Shown here: positions 1 through 7,918 of the stretch, piece by piece
Layout: each line of letters begins with the position of its first letter
Numbering within the stretch: position 1 is the stretch's first letter
Assembly (NCBI RefSeq): GCF_944380975.1
Contig: NZ_CALWJK010000001.1
Span: forward strand, 86,249-150,248
Source: an uncultured Agathobaculum sp.
GTDB lineage: Bacteria; Bacillota; Clostridia; Oscillospirales; Butyricicoccaceae
Direction of reading: 5' to 3'
DNA length: 64,000 bases
Notes under the pieces: model-generated
The model's database searches: none
What the model saw: the letters and a program-made list of their open reading frames with translations, nothing else
Told to the model about the DNA's origin: nothing
Position numbers and translations under genes: made by a program

Positions 1-1
1 C

Positions 2-940
2 ATGCCTAAAATTTCGATCGTCGTGCCCTGCTATAATGAGCAGGCCGCGCTGCCGCTTTTTTATCAAGAGATCACCCGCGTAGCGGGCGAGATGGACTAT
101 GCGGAATTTGAATTTGTGTTCATTGATGACGGCTCGAAAGACGACACGCTGCCCATGCTGCGCCGTTTGGCCGTAAAGGACAAGCGCGTGCGCTTTGTTT
201 CGCTTTCGCGCAATTTTGGCAAGGAGGCCGGCATGCTTGCCGGGCTCGAGGCCGCGACGGGCGACTTTGTCGCCACTATGGATGCCGACCTGCAAGACCC
301 ACCCGCGCTTTTGCCTGCTCTTTACAAAGCCGTGACCGAGGAGGGCTATGACTGTGCAGCAACCCGCCGCACCACGCGCGAGGGCGAACCGCCGGTTCGC
401 TCGTTCTTCGCGCACATGTTCTATAAGCTGATTAACCGAATCTCGGATGCCGACATCGTCGACGGCGCGCGCGACTATCGCCTGATGCGTCGCGCGATGG
501 TAGACGCCATTTTGTCCATGCGCGAATATAACCGTTTTTCCAAGGGTATTTTCGGTTGGGTTGGTTTCAAGACCAAATGGGTGCCGTTTGTCAATGTTGA
601 GCGCGTTGCAGGCGAGACAAAGTGGTCGTTTTGGAAGTTGTTCCTGTATTCGCTCGAGGGTATTATCGCGTTTTCTACCGCGCCGCTCGCGCTGGCGAGC
701 GTGCTGGGCGTTCTGATCTGTTTGATCGCGTTCGTGTTTGTTGTGGTCGTTCTGGTCAAGACGCTCGCCTTTGGAGACCCGGTCGGCGGCTGGCCGAGCA
801 TGATGTGCGTCGTGCTGTTCCTCGGCGGCGCGCAGCTGCTATGCATCGGTATTTCCGGACAGTATCTGGCCAAAACCTATCTGGAAGCCAAGCGCCGCCC
901 AGTCTATCTGGTGCGGGAGACCGAGGAGGGCGTGCGATGA
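2..940 (+). CDS. Family 2 glycosyltransferase, polyprenyl-phosphate sugar transferase (GtrB/DPM1-like)
   Basis: It probably transfers a sugar from a nucleotide sugar to undecaprenyl phosphate at the inner face of the membrane, making a lipid-linked sugar for wall or glycan decoration. The 312-residue protein opens with the typical GT-A start (ISIVVPCYNEQ), has a D-D-G motif near residue 42 and the metal-binding DADLQDP near residue 95. Two membrane segments follow at about 228-253 and 265-288, the usual GtrB/DPM1 layout. Its last codons overlap the GtrA-like gene by 4 bases, so the two are translationally coupled. The ATG lies at base 2 of the window, so the ribosome binding site cannot be seen, but the family normally begins at this point. 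The acceptor and the sugar are unknown. Confidence 0.9.
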   Translation: MPKISIVVPCYNEQAALPLFYQEITRVAGEMDYAEFEFVFIDDGSKDDTLPMLRRLAVKDKRVRFVSLSRNFGKEAGMLAGLEAATGDFVATMDADLQDPPALLPALYKAVTEEGYDCAATRRTTREGEPPVRSFFAHMFYKLINRISDADIVDGARDYRLMRRAMVDAILSMREYNRFSKGIFGWVGFKTKWVPFVNVERVAGETKWSFWKLFLYSLEGIIAFSTAPLALASVLGVLICLIAFVFVVVVLVKTLAFGDPVGGWPSMMCVVLFLGGAQLLCIGISGQYLAKTYLEAKRRPVYLVRETEEGVR

Positions 941-1350
941 ACAAGCTGCGCGGCCTGATCGACCGCAAATTCGCCAAATTTCTGCTGGTTGGCGCGATCA
1001 ATACGCTGGTCGGCACGGCGATCATGTTCGGGCTGTATAACCTCGCACATTGCACCTACTGGGTTTCGAGCGGGGTAAACTATATCCTGACCAGTATTCT
1101 GAGCTTTTTCTTGAACAAATACTTCACCTTCGGCAGCCGAGAGAAGAGTGCGGATGAGGTCGTGCGCTTTGCGGTCAACATCGCTGCGTGCTACCTGCTG
1201 GCCTACGGCATCGCTAAGCCGCTGTGCGTCGCGGTACTTGCGGGCGTATCGCCAGCCATACGGGATAACGTCTCAATGCTCTTCGGCATGTGTTTATTCA
1301 CCGTATTCAATTACCTTGGGCAACGCTTTTTCGCGTTCCATGTAAAATGA
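937..1350 (+). CDS. GtrA-like membrane protein
   Basis: Small integral membrane protein of 137 residues with four predicted helices (about 15-35, 43-63, 78-98 and 110-132). It fits the GtrA family, proposed to flip polyprenyl-linked sugars across the membrane. The motifs KFLLVGAINT near the start, LNKYFTF after helix 2 and the FNYLGQRFFAF end are typical. The ATG lies inside the stop of the upstream GT2 gene (ATGA overlap), so both products are likely made together as a GtrA/GtrB unit. No third, serotype-specific glucosyltransferase is visible downstream, so the final acceptor is not known. Confidence 0.85.
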   Translation: MNKLRGLIDRKFAKFLLVGAINTLVGTAIMFGLYNLAHCTYWVSSGVNYILTSILSFFLNKYFTFGSREKSADEVVRFAVNIAACYLLAYGIAKPLCVAVLAGVSPAIRDNVSMLFGMCLFTVFNYLGQRFFAFHVK

Positions 1351-1461
1351 AGTTTCCAATTTTTGTGTAATAGTAGGTTGAGTTGTTTCGACATTTTTCT
1401 CGAAAAAAATCTATTTGTGTGATAAACTATTCTTATTCAATCAGGAATGGAGCGTTTATCC

Positions 1462-1656
1462 ATGCAGATTCATCAGCTTACTTATTTTGTAACCGTTGCG
1501 GAACAAGGCAGCATCAACAAAGCAGCAGAAAAACTGTTTGTGACGCAGCCCAATCTGAGTAAAGCCATCAGCAATCTAGAGAACGAGTTAAAGGTACGAA
1601 TATTCAATCGCACGAACAAAGGCGTTGTGCTCACAGACGAAGGGAAAAAGCTTTAG
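1462..1656 (+). pseudogene. Truncated LysR-family regulator, N-terminal DNA-binding head only
   Basis: Codes for 64 residues that match only the winged helix-turn-helix of LysR regulators: MQIHQLTYFVTVAEQGS, then AAEKLFVTQPNLSKAI, then FNRTNKGVVLTDEGKKL. A complete LysR protein is about 300 residues and carries an effector-binding domain that is absent here. The frame stops exactly after GKKL, where the linker helix should begin, and in another frame the sequence becomes a histidine kinase. The break therefore lies near base 1650. The start at 1462 is preferred over the ATG at 1447 because it gives the family's normal first residues and has GGAG nine bases upstream. The short product might still bind DNA, but it is more likely a relic. 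Confidence 0.75.
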
Positions 1657-1685
1657 TCGTAAGTGCGTGGATCGCCCGCCCGCTG

Positions 1686-2522
1686 ATGGAGCTTTCGGTT
1701 GCGTCGGCTGTGCTTGCAGCAGGAGACCTTTCCAAACGCGTCAAAATAACAAATCGGCAGGACGAAGTGGGAAAGCTTTCACAGGACTTTAACCATATGG
1801 CCGATCAGCTGGAACAGCAAATGGAGCAGCTGGAACGCGCGTCAAAGCAGCAGGAGGCGTTCCTGCACAGCTTTGCGCATGAGACAAAGACGCCGCTGAC
1901 CTCTATTATTGGATATGCGGAACTGCTGTTGAGCCATACGGATTCCCCCGACATTGTCCGGGGAGGAGCAGGGTATATTTTTCGGGAAGGGCGCAGAATG
2001 GAGCGTCTTTCGCAGAAACTGATGGAGTGGATTGTGCTGGAAAAAAGTGCTTTTTCCATGCAAGAGGTCGAAATGGGGCAGTATCTTGCAGCAATTGCCT
2101 GTACAGTCGAACCAGCGATGAAAAAGAAGGAAATCACTCTATTGGTAGAGGCTGAACCAAGTCAGATTTGGCTGGAACCGGATTTGATAGAAACAGTCTG
2201 CATGAATCTGTTGGACAATGCTGCAAAATCTATCGAGGGAAAAGGGAAGATTTTGCTGAAAGGGTCCATGCTGCCGGAGGGCTATCAAATTGAAGTGACA
2301 GACAGCGGAAAGGGCATTCCGCAGGAGGAACTCGGCCGAATCACAGAGGCGTTTTATATGGTGGACAAGTCCAGAGCCAGAGCGCAGGGGAGCGCTGGTC
2401 TGGGGCTGTCCATTTGTCGAAAGATCATTGAACTGCATGGCGGAACACTTTCGTTTGAAAGTGAGATTGGAAAAGGCACGTCGGTATATGTTGTGCTGAA
2501 AGGGGGTGGACCGAATGCGTAA
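1686..2522 (+). CDS. Sensor histidine kinase lacking its sensor region (N-terminally truncated)
   Basis: Cytoplasmic half of a membrane histidine kinase. The 278 residues start inside a HAMP linker (residues 1-48), then a dimerisation helix with phospho-acceptor His65 (AHETKTPL), an N box (LLDNAAKS), a G1 box (DSGKGIP) and a G2 box (GLGLSICRKII). All catalytic motifs look intact. Open frame continues upstream of the ATG into the LysR fragment and reads as the end of a transmembrane helix (SAWIARPL), so the sensor domain and first helices have been lost by deletion. No response regulator gene is next to it. The following gene overlaps its end. The shortened protein may be soluble and unregulated, or not expressed at all. 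Confidence 0.7.
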   Translation: MELSVASAVLAAGDLSKRVKITNRQDEVGKLSQDFNHMADQLEQQMEQLERASKQQEAFLHSFAHETKTPLTSIIGYAELLLSHTDSPDIVRGGAGYIFREGRRMERLSQKLMEWIVLEKSAFSMQEVEMGQYLAAIACTVEPAMKKKEITLLVEAEPSQIWLEPDLIETVCMNLLDNAAKSIEGKGKILLKGSMLPEGYQIEVTDSGKGIPQEELGRITEAFYMVDKSRARAQGSAGLGLSICRKIIELHGGTLSFESEIGKGTSVYVVLKGGGPNA

Positions 2523-3276
2523 GCTGACTTATGCGGCAGTTCCGCTTGTGCTTTTGGTGGGTGCGCTTTTGGCAGCGGTCTTTTTACCGCAGCAGATATC
2601 GCTTTGGAAGGATCGGGAAGAGAGGAACATGATGTATGTCAAGGAGATTACGCCGGAGGAACGCAAAACGCTGGCCATAACCGAAAAAATGCGTCTGCTG
2701 TGGGATATGACATCGGTGCCGGATGCGTTGGGGAGAAAAGAAACGCACTCGATTTCGGATGAGGCTGACGATTCTCTTTCTGATGAGGTGGAAACGATGC
2801 TTCGTCAAGAGTTAAGCGCATGGCAGGACGGGGAGATTTTACCGGAAAGTGTGGATATTCAAGGCTTTTCCTGCTCGGAAGGGCGGATAATTCGGTATTA
2901 TGATACGGCAAATTGGCTGCAAATGACGACATACGACCTGTATGCAGAGGATGCGCAGGGCAATGCAGTCCGCATGGTGTTAGATGAAGACACAGGCAGA
3001 GGATTGCAGGCAGAGGTTCGCCTTGCACAGGAAAAATTTCTTGCGGAAACTTCGGAAGCGATAGGAGAGTGGTACTTCGATTCGCTGCGAGTCACCACAG
3101 TATTCAGACCGGCGAGCGAGGATACTGCTTGGTTTGCCATGGAAAACGAAAATCTGGTTTATCGGATCACGTTGGAAAGCGAAGGCCAGCAGATTTCGAT
3201 TGTCCCGGTGGGGCTGATGAGCCAGATATGGGATCAGAATGAAGATGATGCAACTTTGATGGGAAAAGGCGGTTGA
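2515..3276 (+). CDS. Membrane-anchored extracellular protein of unknown function
   Basis: I do not recognise this family. The 253-residue product has one N-terminal membrane helix (about residues 5-24, a signal anchor) followed by an acidic extracellular part rich in Glu, Asp and Ser. ATG 2515 is chosen because AGGGGG lies just upstream; a GTG at 2506 would add three residues. The start overlaps the end of the kinase gene by 8 bases, which ties the two in one transcript. A protein of this type next to a kinase could be a signal modulator, but that is inference from position only. Base use is more AT-rich than the glycosyltransferase genes to the left. Confidence 0.6.
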   Translation: MRKLTYAAVPLVLLVGALLAAVFLPQQISLWKDREERNMMYVKEITPEERKTLAITEKMRLLWDMTSVPDALGRKETHSISDEADDSLSDEVETMLRQELSAWQDGEILPESVDIQGFSCSEGRIIRYYDTANWLQMTTYDLYAEDAQGNAVRMVLDEDTGRGLQAEVRLAQEKFLAETSEAIGEWYFDSLRVTTVFRPASEDTAWFAMENENLVYRITLESEGQQISIVPVGLMSQIWDQNEDDATLMGKGG

Positions 3277-3353
3277 TTTGATGCAATTGCTTCGTATCAT
3301 CAAAATACAAAAAGGAAACCGCTATCCAATATATTTTGAAGGAGGTATGCATC

Positions 3354-3797
3354 ATGAAAAAGAGTAATGCGCTTGTTCTGGAGCTTCTGATTTGCATATG
3401 CGTCTTTGCACTGGTCGGCTGCAAAGCGAGTGCAGTGGTGGAGGGAACCACAAAAAAGCCGCTGCCCACAGAAACGCAGATAGAGCAGGAACAGACAGAT
3501 GAAACGTCTGAGCAGGTAGAGGAACTGACGCTGGAAGATTTGCTTGGTGAGGACTATATTGACCTCATCACTGAAACGATCACGATGAATATGGAAAACC
3601 GGATGGACAAAACACCGGAGGTACAGTACTACCCGATCGTGGAGCAGGCTCCCGTAACCGATTATGTGACCATTGATGCGGATTTGCCGTTTGAGATCAA
3701 TGAAAATGGCGATGTAGTGATTACGTTCGCGGCAGGGACACTAACAGACGAGGCCCACGGGGAGCAGCGCTTTATCCTGCCAAGGATGTACTATTAA
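3354..3797 (+). CDS. Small lipoprotein of unknown function
   Basis: 147-residue predicted lipoprotein. A hydrophobic signal peptide ends in the lipobox LVGC, with the lipidated Cys at residue 23. A low-complexity Thr/Glu/Gln stretch follows (about 32-56) as a spacer from the membrane. The C-terminal part (FEINENGDVVITFAAG, ending in RFILPRMYY) recalls the tail of RsiV/DUF3298-type extracytoplasmic domains, but the resemblance is too weak to name it. The start is fixed by a strong GGAGGT at 3341-3346, seven bases before the ATG. It sits 77 bases after the membrane-anchored gene and is followed by a clear terminator, so it closes the kinase transcript. Confidence 0.6.
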   Translation: MKKSNALVLELLICICVFALVGCKASAVVEGTTKKPLPTETQIEQEQTDETSEQVEELTLEDLLGEDYIDLITETITMNMENRMDKTPEVQYYPIVEQAPVTDYVTIDADLPFEINENGDVVITFAAGTLTDEAHGEQRFILPRMYY

Positions 3798-3870
3798 CAG
3801 TATGGGATCACATTTCTACACTTTGACCAACTTTCTTTTTGAATAAAACCATATCCAGCTTCTCCATATG

Positions 3871-3898
3871 AAAAACGCTGCCGAAAGGCAGCGTTTTT
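3871..3898 (+). terminator. Intrinsic terminator after the lipoprotein gene
   Basis: A perfect 12-base stem (AAAAACGCTGCC paired with GGCAGCGTTTTT) with a GAAA loop. The A and T runs at both ends would let it act in either direction. It ends the kinase/lipoprotein transcript 74 bases after the stop codon. Confidence 0.85.
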
Positions 3899-4081
3899 CG
3901 CTTTCATGCAGAAATGTCAGTGCTCATATTGTGTTTGATGGTTTCTAGGGATGCTTGAAGCGGCATCAAATTTTAGATGAGTGCATATTGGCAAACGGGA
4001 TACAACCATATAAACGCCGTTGCCCTTCTTGGCCTGTGGAAGAGCTGAGAAGATAATCAAAGCAAATTGAGCGGAAAAGTA

Positions 4082-4110
4082 TTGTCCTTTTGACGAAAAT
4101 ACGATATACT
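4082..4110 (+). promoter_or_regulatory. Sigma-A promoter upstream of the chemoreceptor leader
   Basis: TTGTCC at 4082-4087 and TATACT at 4105-4110 are separated by exactly 17 bases. Transcription would start near 4117, about 247 bases before the chemoreceptor ATG, and would cross the terminator at 4182-4205. Confidence 0.6.
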
Positions 4111-4116
4111 AAAAGC

Positions 4117-4205
4117 AAGAGAATTGTGCAAAATGGTGATATGATCCAGACAATGCGTTAAAAAGGAAGATGTTGGCTGAGACAGAGGTTAACTCTGTTT
4201 TTTTT
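4117..4205 (+). ncRNA. Possible short RNA or transcription attenuator ahead of the chemoreceptor
   Basis: From the predicted start near 4117 the transcript runs about 65 bases and meets a terminator: ACAGAG (4182-4187), loop GTTAA, CTCTGT (4193-4198), then eight T. It could be a small RNA of roughly 89 bases, or a leader whose terminator controls the chemoreceptor. No known riboswitch core is visible. A second paired element follows at 4233-4274 (AAAGAGG with CCTCTTT, enclosing CCCAATGGG). The rest of 3901-4363 holds no convincing gene. Confidence 0.4.
4182..4205 (+). terminator. Terminator hairpin inside the chemoreceptor leader
   Basis: Six-pair stem ACAGAG/CTCTGT with a five-base loop and an eight-T tail. 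It lies between the predicted promoter and the chemoreceptor gene, so read-through must be allowed or regulated. Confidence 0.65.
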
Positions 4206-4363
4206 CGTGCATTTGCAAACGCGTTGGCAATAAAAGAGGACTTTCCCAATGGGTGGTGTAGAGAGTGCCTCTTTGCTGGGTAGGGTCAAAGGAGGGAAAG
4301 GTTAGAGAATATGAAATACACAAATCCCGTTTCACAATTTGAGTAGAAGGGGGCAAAAATAGC

Positions 4364-6151
4364 ATGAAAAAGGCAGTTAAACAATCAACATTGCTAACCG
4401 CGTTGAATCTGGGAACTGTTGTATTGGTTATCATTTTGACAATCGCTTTCTTGCTGTCAGTGTCCATGAATAATCGTGCCATGGAAATGTACAGCAATGG
4501 GAATGAACTCACAGCGGCTGCGCAGCAATTTCTGGATGCATCCAGTTACTTAACCGAGCAGGCACGAGCCTGTGCTGCTACCGGCGAAAAAACATATCAC
4601 GACAACTATCAGAATGAAGTAAACAATTTGCAAAACCGTGAAATCGGCTACAGCAGAATGGAGCAGGTAGGTATTACGGAAGATGAGAAGGCTCTCATCA
4701 CCGAGATGTCGCAGATCTCCAACACCTTGGTTCCGTTGGAAGAAAGTGCAATGAATTCGGCAATGTCCGGCGATATTGATTCTGCACTGGATTATGTGTT
4801 CGGAAATCAATACAGCTCGGATTTGAGCCAAATTCAATATCTGCAAGATAAATTTGTTGAGACGTTTCAGGCACGTCTGGATTCAGAAATTGCGCAACAG
4901 AAAACCAATGTGTTCATCATGCAGATTGTGGTGATTATCCTTGTCTGTCTGATTATTGTATTCCAGATTTTCAGCACGCTGTTCACAAGGAAAAAAGTGA
5001 TTCGTCCGCTGAAGGTGATACAGGAAGAAATGATCGAGTTTTCCAAGGGCAACCTGTCGATTGAAGGGAAAATGCAGGAAGACACATCGGAATTGGGAAT
5101 GCTCGTCTATTCTGTGCACCAAATGCGTGGCCATCTGAAAGCATTTATCGAGGATATCCATGAGAAGCTGATGCAAATTTCTCAGGGCAATCTGGACATC
5201 AAGATGGATATCGCATACATTGGCGATTTTGCGGAAATTGAAACCTCGATGAAGCAAATCAGCGCATCGCTTAGCGACGCGTTCCGGGAAATCGACCTAG
5301 CAGCCAATCAGGTTGCATCGGGCGCGGATCAGGTATCCAACGGTGCGCAGGCGTTGAGCCAAGGCGCTACGGAACAGGCAAGCGCAGTCGAAGAACTGGC
5401 TGCGACGGTGCAGGAAATCAGTATGCGAATCAATCAGAATGCGAAGGATACGGATTCTGCAAATGAATTGACAACGGCTACCGGCGTCAAAGTCAATGAA
5501 AGCAAGCAGAAAATGCAGGAGCTTGTGTCTGCTATGGAGGAGATCAAGCAGACTTCGCAGCAGATTCAGGGCATCATCAAGACCATTGATGATATTGCCT
5601 TCCAGACCAATATTCTTGCATTGAATGCAGCAGTAGAAGCGGCCCGTGCAGGTGCGGCCGGTAAGGGCTTTGCGGTTGTGGCCGATGAGGTGAGAAGCCT
5701 TGCGGGCAAATCGGCGGAGGCGTCGAAGAATACGCAAGAGTTGATTCAAAACTCGATCTATGCGGTGGAAAACGGCAGTGCTTTGGCTGCGGATACAGCA
5801 AAGGTTTTGGAAGAAACCGTAGCAGGGGCCAACGAGGTTATGGAATCCATTAAACGAATTGCAACAGCGTCGGCAGAGCAGGCGCAGTCGGCTGACCAGA
5901 TTGCGCTGGGATTGGATCAGGTTTCCAGCGTGGTGCAGACCAACTCTGCAACGGCGGAGGAAAGTGCGGCAGCCAGCGAGGAACTGTCCGGTCAGGCAAG
6001 CATGCTGAAATCGCTGGTTGGCAAGTTCAAGTTTGCCGATACAGGTATGCCCCGCACCGATTATTTCGCACCAGAACCCACCGAGTATACCGCGCCGCAG
6101 CCCAGCATGCCGTCTGATACATCTGACGCATCATATTACGATAAGTATTGA
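4364..6151 (+). CDS. Methyl-accepting chemotaxis protein
   Basis: A 595-residue transmembrane chemoreceptor. Helix 1 (about 12-33) and helix 2 (about 184-206) flank an extracellular four-helix-type ligand domain of about 150 residues. HAMP follows at about 207-265, then a long cytoplasmic coiled coil whose hairpin tip ([20 protein letters not shown], then [21 protein letters not shown]) contacts CheA and CheW. The tail after about 560 is rich in Pro, Thr, Ser and Tyr and has no CheR-binding pentapeptide. No other che or flagellar gene lies in the window, so the receptor is an orphan here. The start has AAGGGGG about nine bases upstream. The ligand is unknown. Confidence 0.93.
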   Translation: MKKAVKQSTLLTALNLGTVVLVIILTIAFLLSVSMNNRAMEMYSNGNELTAAAQQFLDASSYLTEQARACAATGEKTYHDNYQNEVNNLQNREIGYSRMEQVGITEDEKALITEMSQISNTLVPLEESAMNSAMSGDIDSALDYVFGNQYSSDLSQIQYLQDKFVETFQARLDSEIAQQKTNVFIMQIVVIILVCLIIVFQIFSTLFTRKKVIRPLKVIQEEMIEFSKGNLSIEGKMQEDTSELGMLVYSVHQMRGHLKAFIEDIHEKLMQISQGNLDIKMDIAYIGDFAEIETSMKQISASLSDAFREIDLAANQVASGADQVSNGAQALSQGATEQASAVEELAATVQEISMRINQNAKDTDSANELTTATGVKVNESKQKMQELVSAMEEIKQTSQQIQGIIKTIDDIAFQTNILALNAAVEAARAGAAGKGFAVVADEVRSLAGKSAEASKNTQELIQNSIYAVENGSALAADTAKVLEETVAGANEVMESIKRIATASAEQAQSADQIALGLDQVSSVVQTNSATAEESAAASEELSGQASMLKSLVGKFKFADTGMPRTDYFAPEPTEYTAPQPSMPSDTSDASYYDKY

Positions 6152-6189
6152 GCGAATGCTCAACATAGGACAATCAACCTTATGAAAAA

Positions 6190-6227
6190 CAGAGGGACTT
6201 CCCGATATACGGGAAGTCCCTCTGTTT
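6190..6227. terminator. Bidirectional terminator between the chemoreceptor and PTS IIA genes
   Basis: A 14-base perfect stem (CAGAGGGACTTCCC with GGGAAGTCCCTCTG), a seven-base loop and flanking A and T runs. It lies between two convergent genes and can serve both. Confidence 0.85.
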
Positions 6228-6278
6228 ATATTCAAGTATAGTATGCAGGCCTGTATGCAGAATACAAACGCATAGACG

Positions 6279-6605
6279 TTACTTCTGCAATCTGCGGTAG
6301 AGCTCTACGATCTGTTCGGAGAATAGACGCGAGGTTTCTGCCATGGCAAGCTGATCCTCTGCATGCACCAGAGTCAAGCGGGTCAAAAGTCCGTTTTCGC
6401 TGTTTACTTCCTCCTGAATCAGGTCAAAGTGTGCGTTGTGTGCTTGCAGATATTCCTCATTGCCACGTGCGATAGCAGCTTCCGCCTCGGTAAAATCACC
6501 GCTCTTAGCGTGTTCGATTGCTTCCAGATAGTCGCTCTTCGCCGCCCCGCTGAAGGAAATCAGCTGGAAGCAGGCTTGTTCCAGTTGTTCTTGCGTGATG
6601 GACAT
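6279..6605 (-). CDS. PTS lactose/cellobiose-type IIA component
   Basis: Cytoplasmic phosphocarrier of 108 residues, the usual length for Lac-family IIA. It takes phosphate from HPr on His81, in the conserved LVHAEDQL motif, and passes it to IIB. The all-helical N-terminal part, including the NAHFDLIQ helix, matches LacF/ChbA. It follows the IIB gene by two bases on the minus strand, so they are cotranscribed. The membrane component IIC is encoded separately and in the opposite direction at 9356-10657. The sugar specificity cannot be read from IIA. Confidence 0.92.
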   Translation of the reverse strand: MSITQEQLEQACFQLISFSGAAKSDYLEAIEHAKSGDFTEAEAAIARGNEEYLQAHNAHFDLIQEEVNSENGLLTRLTLVHAEDQLAMAETSRLFSEQIVELYRRLQK

Positions 6606-6607
6606 TG

Positions 6608-6907
6608 TTATACTCCCATGATCTTTTTAATATCGCCATAGACCTTTTTGCCGTCCATGGTGCCGTAAGCCATCATATCAATGACCTCTACCGGCTTGCC
6701 TTCCGCGATCTCCTCAATGCGCTTTTTGAGATAGCGGATCTGCGGCCCGAGCAGGATGATATCTGCGTTGCCGACATGCTCGCGCGCCTTGATTTCGCTG
6801 GCTGCCCATACGGTCATATCGCAGCCGTCCTCCTTGGCGGCGGCAGAAATTCGGTCACACAGCATGCCGGTGGACATGCCCTGCGAGCAAAGCAGTAATA
6901 CGTTCAT
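6608..6907 (-). CDS. PTS lactose/cellobiose-type IIB component
   Basis: Phosphocarrier of 99 residues with the Lac-family P-loop LLCSQGMSTGML; Cys7 is the phosphorylated residue that hands phosphate to the incoming sugar through IIC. Full length for the family (about 100 residues). AGGAGG precedes the start on the minus strand. It is the first gene of a two-gene minus-strand unit with IIA and is divergent from the RpiR-type regulator, so one short intergenic region (6908-6986) holds both promoters and probably the regulator's operator. Confidence 0.92.
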   Translation of the reverse strand: MNVLLLCSQGMSTGMLCDRISAAAKEDGCDMTVWAASEIKAREHVGNADIILLGPQIRYLKKRIEEIAEGKPVEVIDMMAYGTMDGKKVYGDIKKIMGV

Positions 6908-6924
6908 AACTGGAATGCCTCCTC

Positions 6925-6954
6925 TTGTGAATGATATAAAAAATATGATATACT
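6925..6954 (+). promoter_or_regulatory. Promoter of the RpiR-type regulator
   Basis: TTGTGA at 6925-6930, an 18-base spacer, and an extended -10 (TGATATACT, with TATACT at 6949-6954). It lies in the 79-base divergent gap with the IIB gene, a likely site of cross-regulation. Confidence 0.55.
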
Positions 6955-6986
6955 AACAGAAAAACAAATTCGGCGGGGGTAGAGCA

Positions 6987-7709
6987 ATGAATCTGATCGA
7001 TTTATCCAAACGGTATTTGCTCAATGAAACCGAACATCGGGTGTTGGAGTGTATTCTCCGCGCCGTGGAGCATGGGGATGCAAAAGTCAATATCCGCGCA
7101 ATTGCGCAGCAATCCTTTGTATCGACAACAACGGTGATCAAGCTGTCCAAAAAGCTGGGGTATCAGGGCTACAGCGATATGATGTATTCCCTGCGCCGTC
7201 ATTCCGAAGCAGAGCGGGATGCGGCGGCCGGAATTGACTTGACGAGCATTTTGGAAACCGTGGACACGGCTTGTATCGAAGCATTTGCTGACGAGCTGCT
7301 GCGTTGCCGAAATCGCTGCATATTTATTGTGGGTTTGGGCTTTTCCACGATTGCGTCCTCGTATTTTATGCGGCGTCTGGCGACACTCGGCATTCTGGCT
7401 TACGACGGAGCGCCAGTGGATATGATGCGGGGCGGCAACGAGCCAAGCCTGACCATCATTTTATCCAAAAGCGGTGAAACGCGTGATTTGGTCGATATCG
7501 CCCTGCATGCGCAGACGCTGCATCACAAGCTGTATACCATCACCGCACACGGGGACTCTACGCTGGCGCGCATGAGTGATAACCGCCTGGTGATCCGCAC
7601 AGGCGGTTCGGTTGCTTATAATGTGCCGGATTTCTTTATCGGCCGCACGATCATTCTGTTTGAGTATATCCTCTCCCGGCTGGTAGACCGGCTGCAACAG
7701 GAAAGCTGA
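6987..7709 (+). CDS. RpiR/MurR-family sugar-phosphate-sensing regulator
   Basis: A 240-residue transcription factor. The N-terminal RpiR helix-turn-helix (about 1-75) contains the recognition region FVSTTTVIKLSKKLGYQGYSD. The C-terminal SIS domain (about 95-225) contains IVGLGFSTIASSYF and ILSKSGETRDL, which bind a phosphosugar. It lies between the divergent IIB/IIA genes and the GH4/IIC genes, so it most likely senses the phosphorylated sugar and controls this PTS locus. Whether it activates or represses is not visible. AAGGxG-like spacing before ATG 6987 is acceptable (CGGGGGTAGAGCA). Confidence 0.9.
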   Translation: MNLIDLSKRYLLNETEHRVLECILRAVEHGDAKVNIRAIAQQSFVSTTTVIKLSKKLGYQGYSDMMYSLRRHSEAERDAAAGIDLTSILETVDTACIEAFADELLRCRNRCIFIVGLGFSTIASSYFMRRLATLGILAYDGAPVDMMRGGNEPSLTIILSKSGETRDLVDIALHAQTLHHKLYTITAHGDSTLARMSDNRLVIRTGGSVAYNVPDFFIGRTIILFEYILSRLVDRLQQES

Positions 7710-7823
7710 CCATGTGGCTATCTGCATTTTAGCATGCTGTGTGATTGGCCGCAACAGGTGCGGGAAAAACAGAAACATGTTTTTTATGCAGTTGACAAAT
7801 TTTTTATTCATCCAAAACGCTTG

Positions 7824-7884
7824 AAAAAACGTCTGCATTCTTTATGCTTATGATACAAGAGCAAGAGAATGCAGACGTTTTTTT
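7824..7884. terminator. 18-base perfect inverted repeat with A and T runs before the GH4 gene
   Basis: Left arm 7824-7841 and right arm 7866-7883 are perfect reverse complements (core ACGTCTGCATTCT), separated by a 24-base loop; seven T follow the right arm. As RNA it is a strong intrinsic terminator for the regulator gene or an attenuator. However, -10-like TATGCT (7843-7848) and TATGAT (7849-7854) lie in the loop. If transcription starts there, the repeat is instead a DNA operator around the promoter. It ends 19 bases before the GH4 ribosome binding site. Confidence 0.6.
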
Positions 7885-7918
7885 GCTGCCAAAAGAGGAT
7901 GCAAGGAGGAAATGCCGC

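Noticed and set aside
2506-2514. GTG start three codons upstream for the membrane-anchored protein
   Set aside because: The GTG lies within the AGGGGG ribosome site that properly serves ATG 2515.
4110-4363. A c-di-GMP (GEMM) riboswitch ahead of the chemoreceptor
   Set aside because: GCAAAC occurs once (4214-4219) but the paired GCAAAGCC, GAAA tetraloop and 3' receptor parts are absent. Left as an unidentified leader pending a covariance search.
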